Shown: positions 1 to 9,621 of the stretch, piece after piece
Layout: each line of letters starts with the position of its first letter
How positions within the stretch are numbered: the stretch's first letter is position 1
Assembly (NCBI GenBank): GCA_910576535.1
Contig: CAJTKK010000011.1
Coordinates: 1 to 64,000, forward strand
DNA from: an uncultured Lachnospiraceae bacterium
GTDB taxonomy: Bacteria > Bacillota > Clostridia > Lachnospirales > Lachnospiraceae
Reading direction: 5' to 3'
Length of the DNA stretch: 64,000 bases
Program-made: the position numbers and the translations under genes
The notes under the pieces: model-generated
Told to the model about the DNA's origin: nothing
What the model saw: only the letters and a program-made list of their open reading frames with translations
Databases searched by the model: none

Positions 1-161
1 GTTGCTGTCTTAACAGCCGTACAAACACCTCTTTTCTGAGGAGAAGAAGTTCCGATCGCTTTCTTATGAAGAGAATTATACCCTTTCTGAAGAGCCGGAG
101 CTGTTGACTTCTTAACGGATGTCTGACGTCCTTTTCTTACTAACTGATTAAATGTTGGCAT
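1..161 (-). CDS. rpsL: 30S ribosomal protein S12 (partial, 3' end outside window)
   Basis: Decoding-centre protein of the small ribosomal subunit and first gene of the str operon. The 53 visible codons start MPTFNQLVRKGRQ and continue with the basic S12 N-terminus, including the PQKRGVC segment. The start at 161 follows a strong AGGAGG about 9 bases upstream. The C-terminal part, with the streptomycin-resistance residues, is beyond the left edge. It has its own promoter at 289-317 and is separated from rpoC by a terminator, so it begins a new transcription unit. Confidence 0.97.
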   Translation of the reverse strand, partial: MPTFNQLVRKGRQTSVKKSTAPALQKGYNSLHKKAIGTSSPQKRGVCTAVKTA

Positions 162-288
162 TCTGTTTCACCTCCTGTGATATGAACTGTAAAAAATAAA
201 TGAAATCTGTACATAATAAATGATTGTTTCTGCATTTCATAATTTTCATGCACACAAAAAGACAATGCATTCACATGCACACTTTGTT

Positions 289-317
289 AGTATAAGTGGT
301 TCGCTTTACAATGTCAA
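289..317 (-). promoter_or_regulatory. Sigma-A promoter of rpsL (str operon)
   Basis: On the minus strand the sequence reads TTGACA (317-312), a 17-base spacer, then TATACT (294-289). This is near consensus and points at rpsL, giving a leader of about 120 bases. The leader holds two copies of the 9-mer CATGCACAC on the plus strand (247-255 and 274-282), of unknown meaning. The 364-base rpsL-rpoC gap contains only this promoter, its leader and the rpoC terminator. Confidence 0.8.
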
Positions 318-425
318 TAGTTTTTTAACTCTTCCATGCTTTTTACTTTACGGAACCCATCCATTTATTCCCTGCAACAACATTTGCCGCAATCTCAAAT
401 TCCGTGACAATAAAGCTTTCCTGCA

Positions 426-465
426 AAAGAAAAACCCGCCGCCGGAAATATTTCCTGACGGCAGG
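426..465 (-). terminator. Intrinsic terminator after rpoC
   Basis: The minus strand forms CCTGCCG/CGGCGGG (465-459 with 441-435) around an inner GGAAA/TTTCC stem, followed by TTTTTCTTTT. It lies about 60 bases after the rpoC stop and separates rpoBC from the str operon promoter. Confidence 0.8.
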
Positions 466-525
466 CATCCCGTTTGCTGCAACTGTCTTTGCCTTATTGT
501 TTATCCTGCTGTTACAGCCAACTCT

Positions 526-3500
526 TTATTCGTTCTCTTCGTACTCATCCGTTTCCGGTTCTTCCAGCCCATCTTCTTCAAAGTCTTCTTCAAACTCGGT
601 TTCTTCATCAAAATCTTCGATTTCGTCGTCAAAATCCTCATCGGTATAATCTTCCTCTGAAAAACCATCGTCTTCATGATAAAACTCATCTTCTTCAAAA
701 GAAATCATCCCCATCAGATTATTATCCGTATCCAGAACTGTATTCCTATATCTCTTCATGCCAGTGCCGGCCGGGATCAATTTTCCGATAATGACATTCT
801 CTTTTAGGCCAATCAATGGGTCAACCTTTCCTTTAATAGCCGCTTCCGTCAGAACCTTCGTTGTCTCCTGGAAAGATGCTGCAGACAGGAAAGAATTGGT
901 AGCCAGCGCCGCTTTCGTAATTCCAAGCATTACTTGCTTGCCGTCCGCCGGTTCTTTGCCTTCCGCAATCAGCCTTTCATTCATGTCTTCATATTCCAGG
1001 ATGTCTACCAGCGTACCCGGCAGGAACTCCGCATCGCCATTGTTCTCAATACGGACTTTCTTCAGCATCTGACGTACAATGACTTCAATATGCTTATCGC
1101 TGATATCAACGCCCTGCAGACGGTATACTCTTTGCACTTCCCGCAGCATATAGTCCTGAACCGCACGCACGCCTTTAATTTTCAGCAAATCGTGAGGATT
1201 TACGCTACCTTCTGTCAATTCATCGCCGGCCTCTAATACAGCGCCGTCCATAATCTTAATCCTGGAACCATAAGGAATCAGATAAGTCTTCGTTTCTCCC
1301 GTTTCCTCATTTGTAATTACAATTTCACGTTTCTTCTTTGTATCTTTAATGGTAGCTATGCCGCCAAATTCTGCAATAATCGCAAGGCCTTTTGGCTTTC
1401 TTGCTTCAAAAAGCTCCTCGACACGGGGAAGACCCTGTGTAATATCGTCACCAGCCACGCCGCCCGTATGGAATGTACGCATCGTAAGCTGTGTACCCGG
1501 CTCCCCGATGGACTGGGCAGCTATAATTCCTACCGCCTCTCCTACCTGGACAGCCTCCCCTGTTGCCATATTTGCCCCGTAACATTTTGCACAGATACCA
1601 TTATGGGAACGGCACGCAAGAATCGTACGGATTTTCACTTTCTCAACCGGTTCGCCTTTTTCATCCACTCCGACGCTCAAAATCCTTGCCGCACGGCTCG
1701 GCGTAATCATATGGTTCTTCTTAACAATAATATTGCCGTCCCTGTCCCTTATTTCCTCGCAGGAATATCTGCCGTTAATTCTGTCTTTTAACCCCTCAAT
1801 GGTTTCCTTGCCGTCCATAAAAGCTTTTACGGTCATTCCCGGGATTTCATCTTTCCCTTCGCTGCAATCCACTTCGCGGATAATCAGTTCCTGGGAAACG
1901 TCTACCATACGCCTTGTCAGATACCCTGAATCGGCAGTACGCAGCGCTGTATCGGACAAACCTTTCCTCGCACCGTGGGCGGACATAAAGTACTCCAGAA
2001 CATCCAGCCCTTCACGGAAATTCGATTTGATAGGCAATTCAATCGTTCTTCCCGTCGTATCCGCCATAAGGCCACGCATACCCGCCAACTGTTTAATCTG
2101 CTGATTGGAACCACGGGCGCCGGAATCCGCCATCATGAATATATTGTTATATTTATCCAGGCCAGACAAAAGCACATCCGTCAGTTCTTTATCCGTCTCA
2201 TTCCACGTTTCCACTACCGCACGGTATCTTTCTTCCTCTGTAATCAGCCCGCGCCTATAGTTCTGGGAAATCTTGTCTACTGTCATCTGAGCCTGATCCA
2301 GCATTTCCTGCTTCTGTGCAGGAACCGTCATATCCGAAATGGATACTGTCATGGCCGCTTTGGTAGAATACTTATATCCCGTCGCTTTAATCAGATCCAG
2401 CACCTCTGCCGTCTTAGAAGCCCCATGGGTATTGATTACTTTTTCCAGAATCTGTTTTAACTGCTTTTTGCCCACATGGAAATCCACTTCCAGTTTCAGC
2501 AGATTATCCGGGTCGTTCCTGTCTACAAATCCCAGATCCTGAGGAAGGATTTCATTGAACAGAAAACGTCCCAGCGTCGATTCCACATTACCGCTTACTA
2601 ATTCGCCGCTTTCATTCCGTTTGCTTACCCTTACTGTAATCCGTGAATGCAAGGTACAGCAGCCGTTCTCATAAGCCAGAATCGCTTCATTAACATTTTT
2701 ATAGAACTTCCCTTCGCCTTTTGCCCCTGGCCGTTCCTGTGTCAGATAATAAATGCCAAGAACCATGTCCTGGGAAGGAACCGCTACCGGGCCGCCATCC
2801 GAAGGCTTTAACAGATTATTCGGGGAAAGCAGCAGGAAACGGCATTCTGCCTGCGCTTCCACGGAAAGGGGAAGATGAACCGCCATCTGATCCCCGTCAA
2901 AATCGGCATTAAATGCTGTACAAACAAGAGGATGCAGCTTAATCGCTTTACCCTCTACCAGAATCGGCTCAAATGCCTGGATCCCCAGCCTATGGAGCGT
3001 AGGGGCGCGGTTTAACATAACCGGATGTTCTTTAATGACTTCCTCCAAAACATCCCACACCTGCGTATCCAGTCTTTCCACCAGTTTCTTAGCATTCTTA
3101 ATATTCTGTGAGATTCCCCTCGCTACCAATTCCTTCATAACAAAAGGCTTAAAAAGCTCGATTGCCATTTCTTTTGGCAGGCCGCATTGGTAAATCTTTA
3201 ACTCCGGTCCTACGACAATAACGGAACGCCCGGAATAATCCACACGTTTTCCAAGCAGATTCTGACGGAAACGGCCCGATTTGCCTTTTAACATATCGGA
3301 CAAAGACTTTAACGCCCGGTTGCCCGGCCCTGTTACCGGCCTTCCCCTTCTGCCGTTATCAATCAGGGCGTCCACCGCTTCCTGCAGCATTCTCTTCTCA
3401 TTGCGCACAATAATGTCCGGCGCGCCTAACTCAAGAAGCCTTTTTAAGCGATTGTTCCTATTGATAATCCTTCTATATAAATCGTTTAAATCCGAAGTTG

Positions 3501-4269
3501 CAAAACGCCCCCCGTCCAACTGTACCATAGGACGCAAATCCGGCGGGATAACCGGAATGGCATCCATAATCATCCACTGCGGCTGGTTGCCGGATTCCCT
3601 GAAAGCTTCCACAACCTCCAGCCTCTTAATGATTCTTGCCCTTTTCTGCCCTGTAGATTCCCTGAGACCCTTTTTCAATTCTGCTGCTTCTGTTTCCAGG
3701 TCAATAGCTTCCAGCAGTTCCTTGATTGCTTCTGCACCCATTCCCACGCGGAAACGGTTTCCCCAGGTTTCCCTTGCATCCTGATATTCCTTTTCAGACA
3801 ATACCTGTTTGTAGTCCATGTCCGTATCGCCTGCATCCAATACAATATAAGAAGCGAAGTACAATACTTTTTCAAGCACTCTCGGCGACAAATCAAGAAT
3901 CAGGCCCATACGGCTTGGAATCCCTTTAAAATACCAGATATGGGATACCGGGGCTGCCAGTTCAATATGCCCCATGCGTTCTCTCCGGACACTTGCTTTC
4001 GTAACCTCTACCCCACAGCGGTCACAGACAACGCCCTTATATCTGATTTTCTTATATTTACCGCAATGACACTCCCAGTCCTTGCTGGGTCCGAAGATTC
4101 TTTCACAGAACAAACCTTCTTTTTCCGGTTTCAACGTCCTGTAATTAATCGTTTCCGGCTTGGTTACCTCTCCCCTAGACCATTCCCTGATCTTTTCCGG
4201 GGATGCCAAACCAATTTTAATTGCATCAAATGTCATCGGTTGATACGTTTCCTGTTTAATTTCTGGCAT
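526..4269 (-). CDS. rpoC: DNA-directed RNA polymerase subunit beta'
   Basis: Largest core polymerase subunit, which carries the catalytic Mg2+ site. Visible marks are the N-terminal zinc ribbon (CHCG...CDRCG, about residues 68-90), the active-site NADFDGDQ motif (about residue 455), a second cysteine cluster (CRSHNGICAKC), and the trigger-loop/bridge region around GGVAGDDITQGLPRVEELFEAR. The frame opens at a GTG at 4275, but ATG at 4269 fits the family N-terminus (MPEIKQ) and sits better behind AAGGA. The last 55 or so residues are almost entirely Asp/Glu with Phe/Tyr, an acidic tail beyond the folded core. It lies 38 bases after rpoB and is co-transcribed with it. Confidence 0.98.
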   Translation of the reverse strand: MPEIKQETYQPMTFDAIKIGLASPEKIREWSRGEVTKPETINYRTLKPEKEGLFCERIFGPSKDWECHCGKYKKIRYKGVVCDRCGVEVTKASVRRERMGHIELAAPVSHIWYFKGIPSRMGLILDLSPRVLEKVLYFASYIVLDAGDTDMDYKQVLSEKEYQDARETWGNRFRVGMGAEAIKELLEAIDLETEAAELKKGLRESTGQKRARIIKRLEVVEAFRESGNQPQWMIMDAIPVIPPDLRPMVQLDGGRFATSDLNDLYRRIINRNNRLKRLLELGAPDIIVRNEKRMLQEAVDALIDNGRRGRPVTGPGNRALKSLSDMLKGKSGRFRQNLLGKRVDYSGRSVIVVGPELKIYQCGLPKEMAIELFKPFVMKELVARGISQNIKNAKKLVERLDTQVWDVLEEVIKEHPVMLNRAPTLHRLGIQAFEPILVEGKAIKLHPLVCTAFNADFDGDQMAVHLPLSVEAQAECRFLLLSPNNLLKPSDGGPVAVPSQDMVLGIYYLTQERPGAKGEGKFYKNVNEAILAYENGCCTLHSRITVRVSKRNESGELVSGNVESTLGRFLFNEILPQDLGFVDRNDPDNLLKLEVDFHVGKKQLKQILEKVINTHGASKTAEVLDLIKATGYKYSTKAAMTVSISDMTVPAQKQEMLDQAQMTVDKISQNYRRGLITEEERYRAVVETWNETDKELTDVLLSGLDKYNNIFMMADSGARGSNQQIKQLAGMRGLMADTTGRTIELPIKSNFREGLDVLEYFMSAHGARKGLSDTALRTADSGYLTRRMVDVSQELIIREVDCSEGKDEIPGMTVKAFMDGKETIEGLKDRINGRYSCEEIRDRDGNIIVKKNHMITPSRAARILSVGVDEKGEPVEKVKIRTILACRSHNGICAKCYGANMATGEAVQVGEAVGIIAAQSIGEPGTQLTMRTFHTGGVAGDDITQGLPRVEELFEARKPKGLAIIAEFGGIATIKDTKKKREIVITNEETGETKTYLIPYGSRIKIMDGAVLEAGDELTEGSVNPHDLLKIKGVRAVQDYMLREVQRVYRLQGVDISDKHIEVIVRQMLKKVRIENNGDAEFLPGTLVDILEYEDMNERLIAEGKEPADGKQVMLGITKAALATNSFLSAASFQETTKVLTEAAIKGKVDPLIGLKENVIIGKLIPAGTGMKRYRNTVLDTDNNLMGMISFEEDEFYHEDDGFSEEDYTDEDFDDEIEDFDEETEFEEDFEEDGLEEPETDEYEENE

Positions 4270-4307
4270 CTTCACACATTCCTTTCCTTCCGGACTGCTA
4301 TTGTTTT

Positions 4308-7300
4308 TTATTCATCAAAAGATTCCACATACTCGGCTTCATCATCCAATGCTAATTCCAGGTCATCCTCCAGTTCGTCCTCGTCTGCATTGACTAGTTC
4401 TCCGCTGTCCTCGTCAAATTCCTGTTTCTGATAACCCATAGAACCCAAAGATTCCCGCTCATAATCGTAATTTCTGGAATCTCCTTCCATCTCGTAACGG
4501 TAATCAGTATCACCGTAATCAATTGTCTCCATAATCTCCACTTCGGTATGGTCTTCACGGAGAACACGTACATCCAGGCCTAACGACTGCAATTCCTTCA
4601 AAAGCACCTTAAAGGATTCCGGGATACCCGGCTCAGGAATGTTATCGCCTTTAATGATCGCCTCATAAGTTTTCACACGCCCGATAACATCATCGGACTT
4701 CACGGTTAAAATCTCCTGTAATGTGTAAGATGCGCCATATGCTTCCAATGCCCAAACTTCCATCTCGCCAAATCTCTGTCCGCCAAACTGAGCTTTGCCG
4801 CCCAAAGGCTGCTGTGTCACTAAGGAATAAGGGCCAGTGGAACGGGCATGGATCTTATCATCCACCAGGTGGTGCAGCTTCAGATAATGCATGTGGCCAA
4901 TCGTTACCGGGCTGTCAAAATATTCCCCGGTCCTGCCGTCACGCAGCCTTACTTTCCCATCCCGGGATATAGGAACGCCTTTCCAGACTTCCCTGTGATC
5001 CCTGTTCTCATATAAATAATCCACCACTTCCGGAAGCAGCTCATCTTTATGCTTTTTCTCAAACTCTTCCCATTCCAGGTTGACATAGTCATTGGCAAGA
5101 TCCAGAGTATCCATAATATCAATCTCATTGGCGCCGTCAAATACCGGAGTAGCAACATTAAAGCCAAGAGCCTTTGCTGCCAGGGACAAGTGAATTTCCA
5201 ATACCTGTCCAATATTCATACGGGACGGCACGCCAAGGGGATTCAGTACGATATCCAGCGGACGGCCGTTTGGAAGATACGGCATATCTTCTACCGGAAG
5301 CACACGGGAAACAACACCCTTATTCCCATGGCGGCCTGCCATCTTATCGCCCACGGAAATCTTTCTCTTCTGTGCAATGTAAATACGTACTGCCTGATTT
5401 ACGCCAGGGGAAAGCTCATCGCCATTTTCCCTCGTAAACACTTTTGCATCGACCACAATGCCATATTCACCATGAGGCACTTTCAAAGAAGTATCCCTTA
5501 CTTCCCTTGCCTTTTCACCGAAAATAGCCCGCAGAAGCCTTTCTTCCGCAGTCAGCTCCGTTTCGCCCTTCGGGGTCACTTTACCCACCAGTATATCGCC
5601 GGCGCGCACTTCCGCACCGATACGGATAATGCCTCTTTCATCCAGATCTTTCAGTGCATCATCGCCTACGCCCGGAACATCCCTTGTGATCTCCTCCGGC
5701 CCAAGCTTCGTATCCCGCGCTTCCGCCTCGTATTCTTCTATATGAACGGATGTATATACATCCTCCTGCACCAGTCTTTCGCTCAAAAGGACTGCATCTT
5801 CATAGTTATAGCCTTCCCATGTCATAAACCCGATCAGCGGGTTTTTCCCAAGCGCCAGTTCCCCGTCGGAAGTAGACGGGCCGTCTGCGATTACCTGGCC
5901 TTTTTCCACGTGATCGCCTTTCAGCACAATCGGCTTTTGGTTATAACAGTTGGACTGGTTGCTTCTGGAAAACTTTGTCAGACGGTATTCGTCTCTTTCC
6001 CCATCATCGTAATTTATCTTAATAATCCTTGAAGAAACATAGCTGATCGTTCCCGCTTTCCTTGCCACCACACAAACGCCGGAGTCCACCGCTGCTTTCG
6101 GTTCCATACCGGTCCCCACAACAGGCGCTTCCGTATCCAGAAGCGGCACCGCCTGACGCTGCATGTTGGAACCCATCAGGGCGCGGTTTGCATCATCGTT
6201 TTCCAAAAACGGGATCAATGCCGTAGCCACCGAAAATACCATTTTCGGGGATACGTCCATATAATCAAACATTGCTTTCGGATACTCGGAGGTTTCATCC
6301 TTGTAGCGGCCGGATACCGTATTTCTTACAAAATGCCCGTTTTCGTCCAAAGCTTCGTTCGCCTGCGCTACATGATAATTATCTTCCTCATCGGCTGTCA
6401 TATAAATAACTTCGTCTGTTACCCTCGGGTTCGCAGAATCGGATTTATCTATTTTACGGTATGGAGCTTCCACGAAACCATACTCATTAATCCTTGCATA
6501 GCTTGCCAAGGAGTTGATCAAACCGATATTCGGACCTTCCGGCGTCTCGATCGGACACATTCTCCCATAATGGGAATAATGCACGTCACGGACCTCAAAT
6601 CCTGCACGATCCCTGGACAAACCGCCCGGGCCAAGTGCGGAAAGACGCCTCTTATGCGTCAGCTCGCCCAAAGGATTGTTCTGATCCATAAACTGGGAAA
6701 GCTGGGAAGACCCAAAGAATTCCTTCACTGCAGCCTGTACCGGCTTAATATTAATCAGCACTTGAGGGGAAATTTCCTCTGCGTCATGGGTTGTCATTCT
6801 TTCACGGACTACTCTTTCCAGCCTTGATAAACCGATCCGGTACTGATTCTGCAGCAGCTCACCCACCGCCCTAATCCGCCGGTTGCCCAAGTGGTCAATA
6901 TCATCATGACTGCCGATTCCATATTCCAAATGAATATTATAATTAATAGAAGCAAGAATATCTTCCTTCGTAATATGTTTCGGTATCAGTTCATGCACAT
7001 TTTTCCTGATTGCTTCTGCCAATTCTTCCGCATCATCGCTATATTCTTCTAAAATCTGCGCAAGCACCGGATAATACACTAATTCTGTAATTCCCAGTTC
7101 CCTGGGATTACAGTCCACAAAATTAGTAATATCCACCATCATATTGGAAAGGATCTTTACATTCTTCTCCTCTGTCTGCAGAAAAACATAAGGCACTGCC
7201 GCATTCTGGATTGCATCCGCAAGATCAGCAGTCGCCCTCGTCCCTGCCGGCGCAAGGATCTCCCCGGTAGTCATATCCACGACATCCTCTGCAAGGACAT

Positions 7301-8174
7301 GCCCTCTGATTCTATTCCGGAATGCCAGTTTTTTATTAAATTTATATCTTCCGACTTTCGCCAAATCATATCTTCTGGGGTCAAAAAACATTGCGGTAAT
7401 CAGGCTTTCCGCACTTTCTACGCTAAGAGGTTCGCCCGGGCGGATTTTTTTATATAACTCTAAAAGACCCTCCTGGTAATTTTCAGCAGTGTCTTTCCCA
7501 AAGCTGGCCTCAATCTTCGGCTCATCGCCAAAAAGCGCCCTGATTTCATCATTCGTGCCTACGCCTAAAGCCCTGATCAGCACTGTAATCGGTACTTTTC
7601 TCGTTCTATCTACGCGTACATAAAAAACATCATTGGAATCAGTCTCATATTCTAACCACGCCCCGCGGTTAGGTATTACTGTGGAAGAGAACAGCCTTTT
7701 GCCGATTTTGTCATGTCCAATGGCATAATAAATGCCCGGCGAACGCACTAACTGGCTGACAATAACACGCTCTGCGCCATTGATGACAAACGTTCCCGTC
7801 TCGGTCATTAACGGAAGATCCCCCATAAAGATTTCGTGTTCGCTGATTTCTTCTTTTTCCTTATTATAGAGGCGAACCCTAACCTTTAACGGCGCCGCAT
7901 AAGTTGCATCTCTTTCTTTGCATTTTTCAATTGAATACTTAACGTCTTCTTCACACAATTCAAAGTCCACGAATTCCAGACTTAAATGGTCACTGTAATC
8001 CGCAATCGGAGAAATATCGTCAAAGACTTCTTTCAAGCCTTCTTCGAGAAACCATTGATAGGAACGCTTCTGCACTTCTATCAGGTTTGGCATTTCCAAG
8101 ACCTCTTTTTGCCGTGAATAACTCATACGTATATTTTTGCCTGCGGCAATGGGACGTATTCTGTTTTTTTCCAT
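4308..8174 (-). CDS. rpoB: DNA-directed RNA polymerase subunit beta
   Basis: Second-largest core polymerase subunit. The N-terminus (NRIRPIAAGKNIRMSYSRQ) is the form usual in Clostridia. The rifampicin-pocket region (SQLSQFMDQNNPLGELTHKRR followed by LSALGPGG) is wild-type in appearance, and the C-terminal clamp region (GGQRFGEMEVWALEAYGA) is intact. ATG at 8174 is preferred over ATG at 8180 because GGGGTG lies 8 bases before the former and only 2 before the latter. The last 60 residues are strongly acidic. A dedicated promoter at 8300-8328 and the terminator at 8447-8498 suggest rpoBC expression partly uncoupled from rplJL. Confidence 0.98.
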   Translation of the reverse strand: MEKNRIRPIAAGKNIRMSYSRQKEVLEMPNLIEVQKRSYQWFLEEGLKEVFDDISPIADYSDHLSLEFVDFELCEEDVKYSIEKCKERDATYAAPLKVRVRLYNKEKEEISEHEIFMGDLPLMTETGTFVINGAERVIVSQLVRSPGIYYAIGHDKIGKRLFSSTVIPNRGAWLEYETDSNDVFYVRVDRTRKVPITVLIRALGVGTNDEIRALFGDEPKIEASFGKDTAENYQEGLLELYKKIRPGEPLSVESAESLITAMFFDPRRYDLAKVGRYKFNKKLAFRNRIRGHVLAEDVVDMTTGEILAPAGTRATADLADAIQNAAVPYVFLQTEEKNVKILSNMMVDITNFVDCNPRELGITELVYYPVLAQILEEYSDDAEELAEAIRKNVHELIPKHITKEDILASINYNIHLEYGIGSHDDIDHLGNRRIRAVGELLQNQYRIGLSRLERVVRERMTTHDAEEISPQVLINIKPVQAAVKEFFGSSQLSQFMDQNNPLGELTHKRRLSALGPGGLSRDRAGFEVRDVHYSHYGRMCPIETPEGPNIGLINSLASYARINEYGFVEAPYRKIDKSDSANPRVTDEVIYMTADEEDNYHVAQANEALDENGHFVRNTVSGRYKDETSEYPKAMFDYMDVSPKMVFSVATALIPFLENDDANRALMGSNMQRQAVPLLDTEAPVVGTGMEPKAAVDSGVCVVARKAGTISYVSSRIIKINYDDGERDEYRLTKFSRSNQSNCYNQKPIVLKGDHVEKGQVIADGPSTSDGELALGKNPLIGFMTWEGYNYEDAVLLSERLVQEDVYTSVHIEEYEAEARDTKLGPEEITRDVPGVGDDALKDLDERGIIRIGAEVRAGDILVGKVTPKGETELTAEERLLRAIFGEKAREVRDTSLKVPHGEYGIVVDAKVFTRENGDELSPGVNQAVRIYIAQKRKISVGDKMAGRHGNKGVVSRVLPVEDMPYLPNGRPLDIVLNPLGVPSRMNIGQVLEIHLSLAAKALGFNVATPVFDGANEIDIMDTLDLANDYVNLEWEEFEKKHKDELLPEVVDYLYENRDHREVWKGVPISRDGKVRLRDGRTGEYFDSPVTIGHMHYLKLHHLVDDKIHARSTGPYSLVTQQPLGGKAQFGGQRFGEMEVWALEAYGASYTLQEILTVKSDDVIGRVKTYEAIIKGDNIPEPGIPESFKVLLKELQSLGLDVRVLREDHTEVEIMETIDYGDTDYRYEMEGDSRNYDYERESLGSMGYQKQEFDEDSGELVNADEDELEDDLELALDDEAEYVESFDE

Positions 8175-8299
8175 TGACATTTCACCCCGTTCTTTATGAT
8201 TTTGAGCCTATTTACCGGTGATTCTTTTATTTGATACCCTAATCTTTGTTTGTACAAAAATGAAAGGTAAGCACACCTTACCACAATAGTGCATCATCC

Positions 8300-8328
8300 A
8301 TTCTACTATAAAAAAAATCCCACGTCAA
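8300..8328 (-). promoter_or_regulatory. Sigma-A promoter of rpoBC
   Basis: The minus strand reads TTGACG (8328-8323), 17 bases, TAGAAT (8305-8300). Transcription would start near 8293, giving a leader of about 120 bases with a small hairpin (GGTAAG/CTTACC, 8266-8282). The remaining rplL-rpoB gap (8329-8446) shows nothing recognisable. Confidence 0.75.
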
Positions 8329-8446
8329 GACTTTTTTAGATGAGGGCGGGGGGGATGAAGGAACGCCTGCGGAAAAACAGTCCTATCATAAAACACGCTT
8401 CTCCATGAGCTAAAATCCCGGCTGCCTTTACGCCTTGTTGAAGATA

Positions 8447-8498
8447 AAAAACATCAGCGTCCAGGAACCGCATATGGTTCCTGGACGCTGATGTTTTT
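8447..8498 (-). terminator. Strong terminator between rplL and rpoB
   Basis: Perfect 23-bp inverted repeat with a 6-base loop (8447-8469 and 8476-8498). The minus-strand copy ends in TGTTTTTTAT, so it should end or attenuate rplJL transcripts. The plus-strand side also ends in TTTTT, so it could work in both directions. Confidence 0.88.
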
Positions 8499-8577
8499 GT
8501 CAAGCGGGAGCGTTCCTGAATCCAACGCCTCCTTGCGGCAGACGTCCTTCCGTCCGCTCCCCCGTATAACAAACCAA

Positions 8578-8952
8578 CTATTTCACTGTAACTTTAGCCC
8601 CTTCAGCTTCCAGTTTTGTCTTAACTTCTTCCGCTTCTTCCTTAGAAACGCCTTCTTTCACCATCTTAGGAGCGGAATCAACAAGATCTTTTGCTTCTTT
8701 CAAGCCAAGGCCGGTAGCTTCGCGCACTACTTTAATTACTTTAACTTTGTTCGGGCCTACTTCTGTAAGCTCTACATCGAATTCTGTCTTTTCTTCCACT
8801 GCTGCGCCTGCGTCTGCTGCTGCTGCAACTACAACGCCTGCTGCTGCGGATACGCCAAATTCTTCTTCGCAAGCTTTCACTAAATCATTTAATTCTAAAA
8901 CTGTTAACTCTTTGATAGCATCAATAAGTTCCTGAGCTGTTAATTTTGCCAT
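8578..8952 (-). CDS. rplL: 50S ribosomal protein L7/L12
   Basis: Stalk protein that recruits translational GTPases, present as dimers on L10. At 124 residues it has the family length. It shows the N-terminal dimerisation helices (KLTAQELIDAIKELTVLELNDLVK), an Ala-rich hinge and the C-terminal GTPase-binding domain (KVKVIKVVREATGLGLKEAKDLV). It lies 96 bases downstream of rplJ in the same unit and is followed by a very strong hairpin. Confidence 0.98.
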   Translation of the reverse strand: MAKLTAQELIDAIKELTVLELNDLVKACEEEFGVSAAAGVVVAAAADAGAAVEEKTEFDVELTEVGPNKVKVIKVVREATGLGLKEAKDLVDSAPKMVKEGVSKEEAEEVKTKLEAEGAKVTVK

Positions 8953-9048
8953 GATAATTTACCTCCGTTTTGAAATTTAATTTAAAATTAAAATTAAGTT
9001 TTTAATTTGGTCTTTCTTCCTTTACCGCGCCATTTCCCTTTTTATGCG

Positions 9049-9621
9049 CTATTCTGCAGGAGCTGCTTCTGCGCTAGCTTCCGCTGCTTCTTCCGAAGGA
9101 GCAGCATCTTCCGCCGCGGGGGCTTCACATGCCGATGCACCGCCTTTTTCCGCCAACTGGTTCATAACACGTGCAAAGTTGGTAATCGGGGACTGCAGGC
9201 TTCCAAGCAATTTGGAAATCAGCTCTTCCCTTGAAGGAATCTTTGCAATATCTGCAATGCCTGCTGCATCATATGCAATGCCTTCAACCATTCCGCCTTT
9301 CACTTCCAGCTTGCTTGCCTCTTTTGCAAATTTGCAGATAATTCTTGCCGGAGCTGTCGCATCCGTGTTAGAAATTGCAATTGCGCTAGGGCCTTCAAGA
9401 TACGTGCTAAGCGCCTCGTAGTCTGTTCCTTTAAACGCGAAATTCATCATCGTGTTTTTATAAACCTTGTAAGTAATTCCCGCTTCACGGAGTTCCTTAC
9501 GCAGCCTTGTATCCTGCTCTACGGTAAGACCGCGGTAATCAACAAGGACAATCGACTGCGCATCCTTAATGCTTGCAGAAATCTCTTCTACGATGGGTTG
9601 CTTCAATTCAATTTTTGCCAC
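9049..9621 (-). CDS. rplJ: 50S ribosomal protein L10 (GTG start)
   Basis: Base of the L7/L12 stalk and autoregulator of its own mRNA leader in the family. The protein starts MAKIELKQPIVEEI, encoded from GTG at 9621 behind AAGGAGG. The RNA-binding N-domain contains VDYRGLTVEQDTRLRKELREAG. At 190 residues it is longer than the usual 165-175: the last 30 or so residues are an Ala/Glu-rich tail after the L12-binding helix. Preceded by a structured leader with an attenuator. Confidence 0.97.
   Translation of the reverse strand: MAKIELKQPIVEEISASIKDAQSIVLVDYRGLTVEQDTRLRKELREAGITYKVYKNTMMNFAFKGTDYEALSTYLEGPSAIAISNTDATAPARIICKFAKEASKLEVKGGMVEGIAYDAAGIADIAKIPSREELISKLLGSLQSPITNFARVMNQLAEKGGASACEAPAAEDAAPSEEAAEASAEAAPAE

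Noticed and set aside
247..282. Two copies of CATGCACAC in the rpsL leader as a regulatory repeat
   Set aside because: Only two short copies with no known binding protein; noted in the promoter entry only.
501..698. Repeated acidic codons at the rpoC end as a tandem repeat or separate gene
   Set aside because: Explained by the Asp/Glu-rich C-terminal tail of beta'; codons vary and there is no periodic DNA repeat.
5049..6032. Long plus-strand open frame (327 codons) opposite rpoB
   Set aside because: Antisense shadow of a highly conserved gene; no ribosome site and a low-complexity Cys/His/Phe-rich translation.
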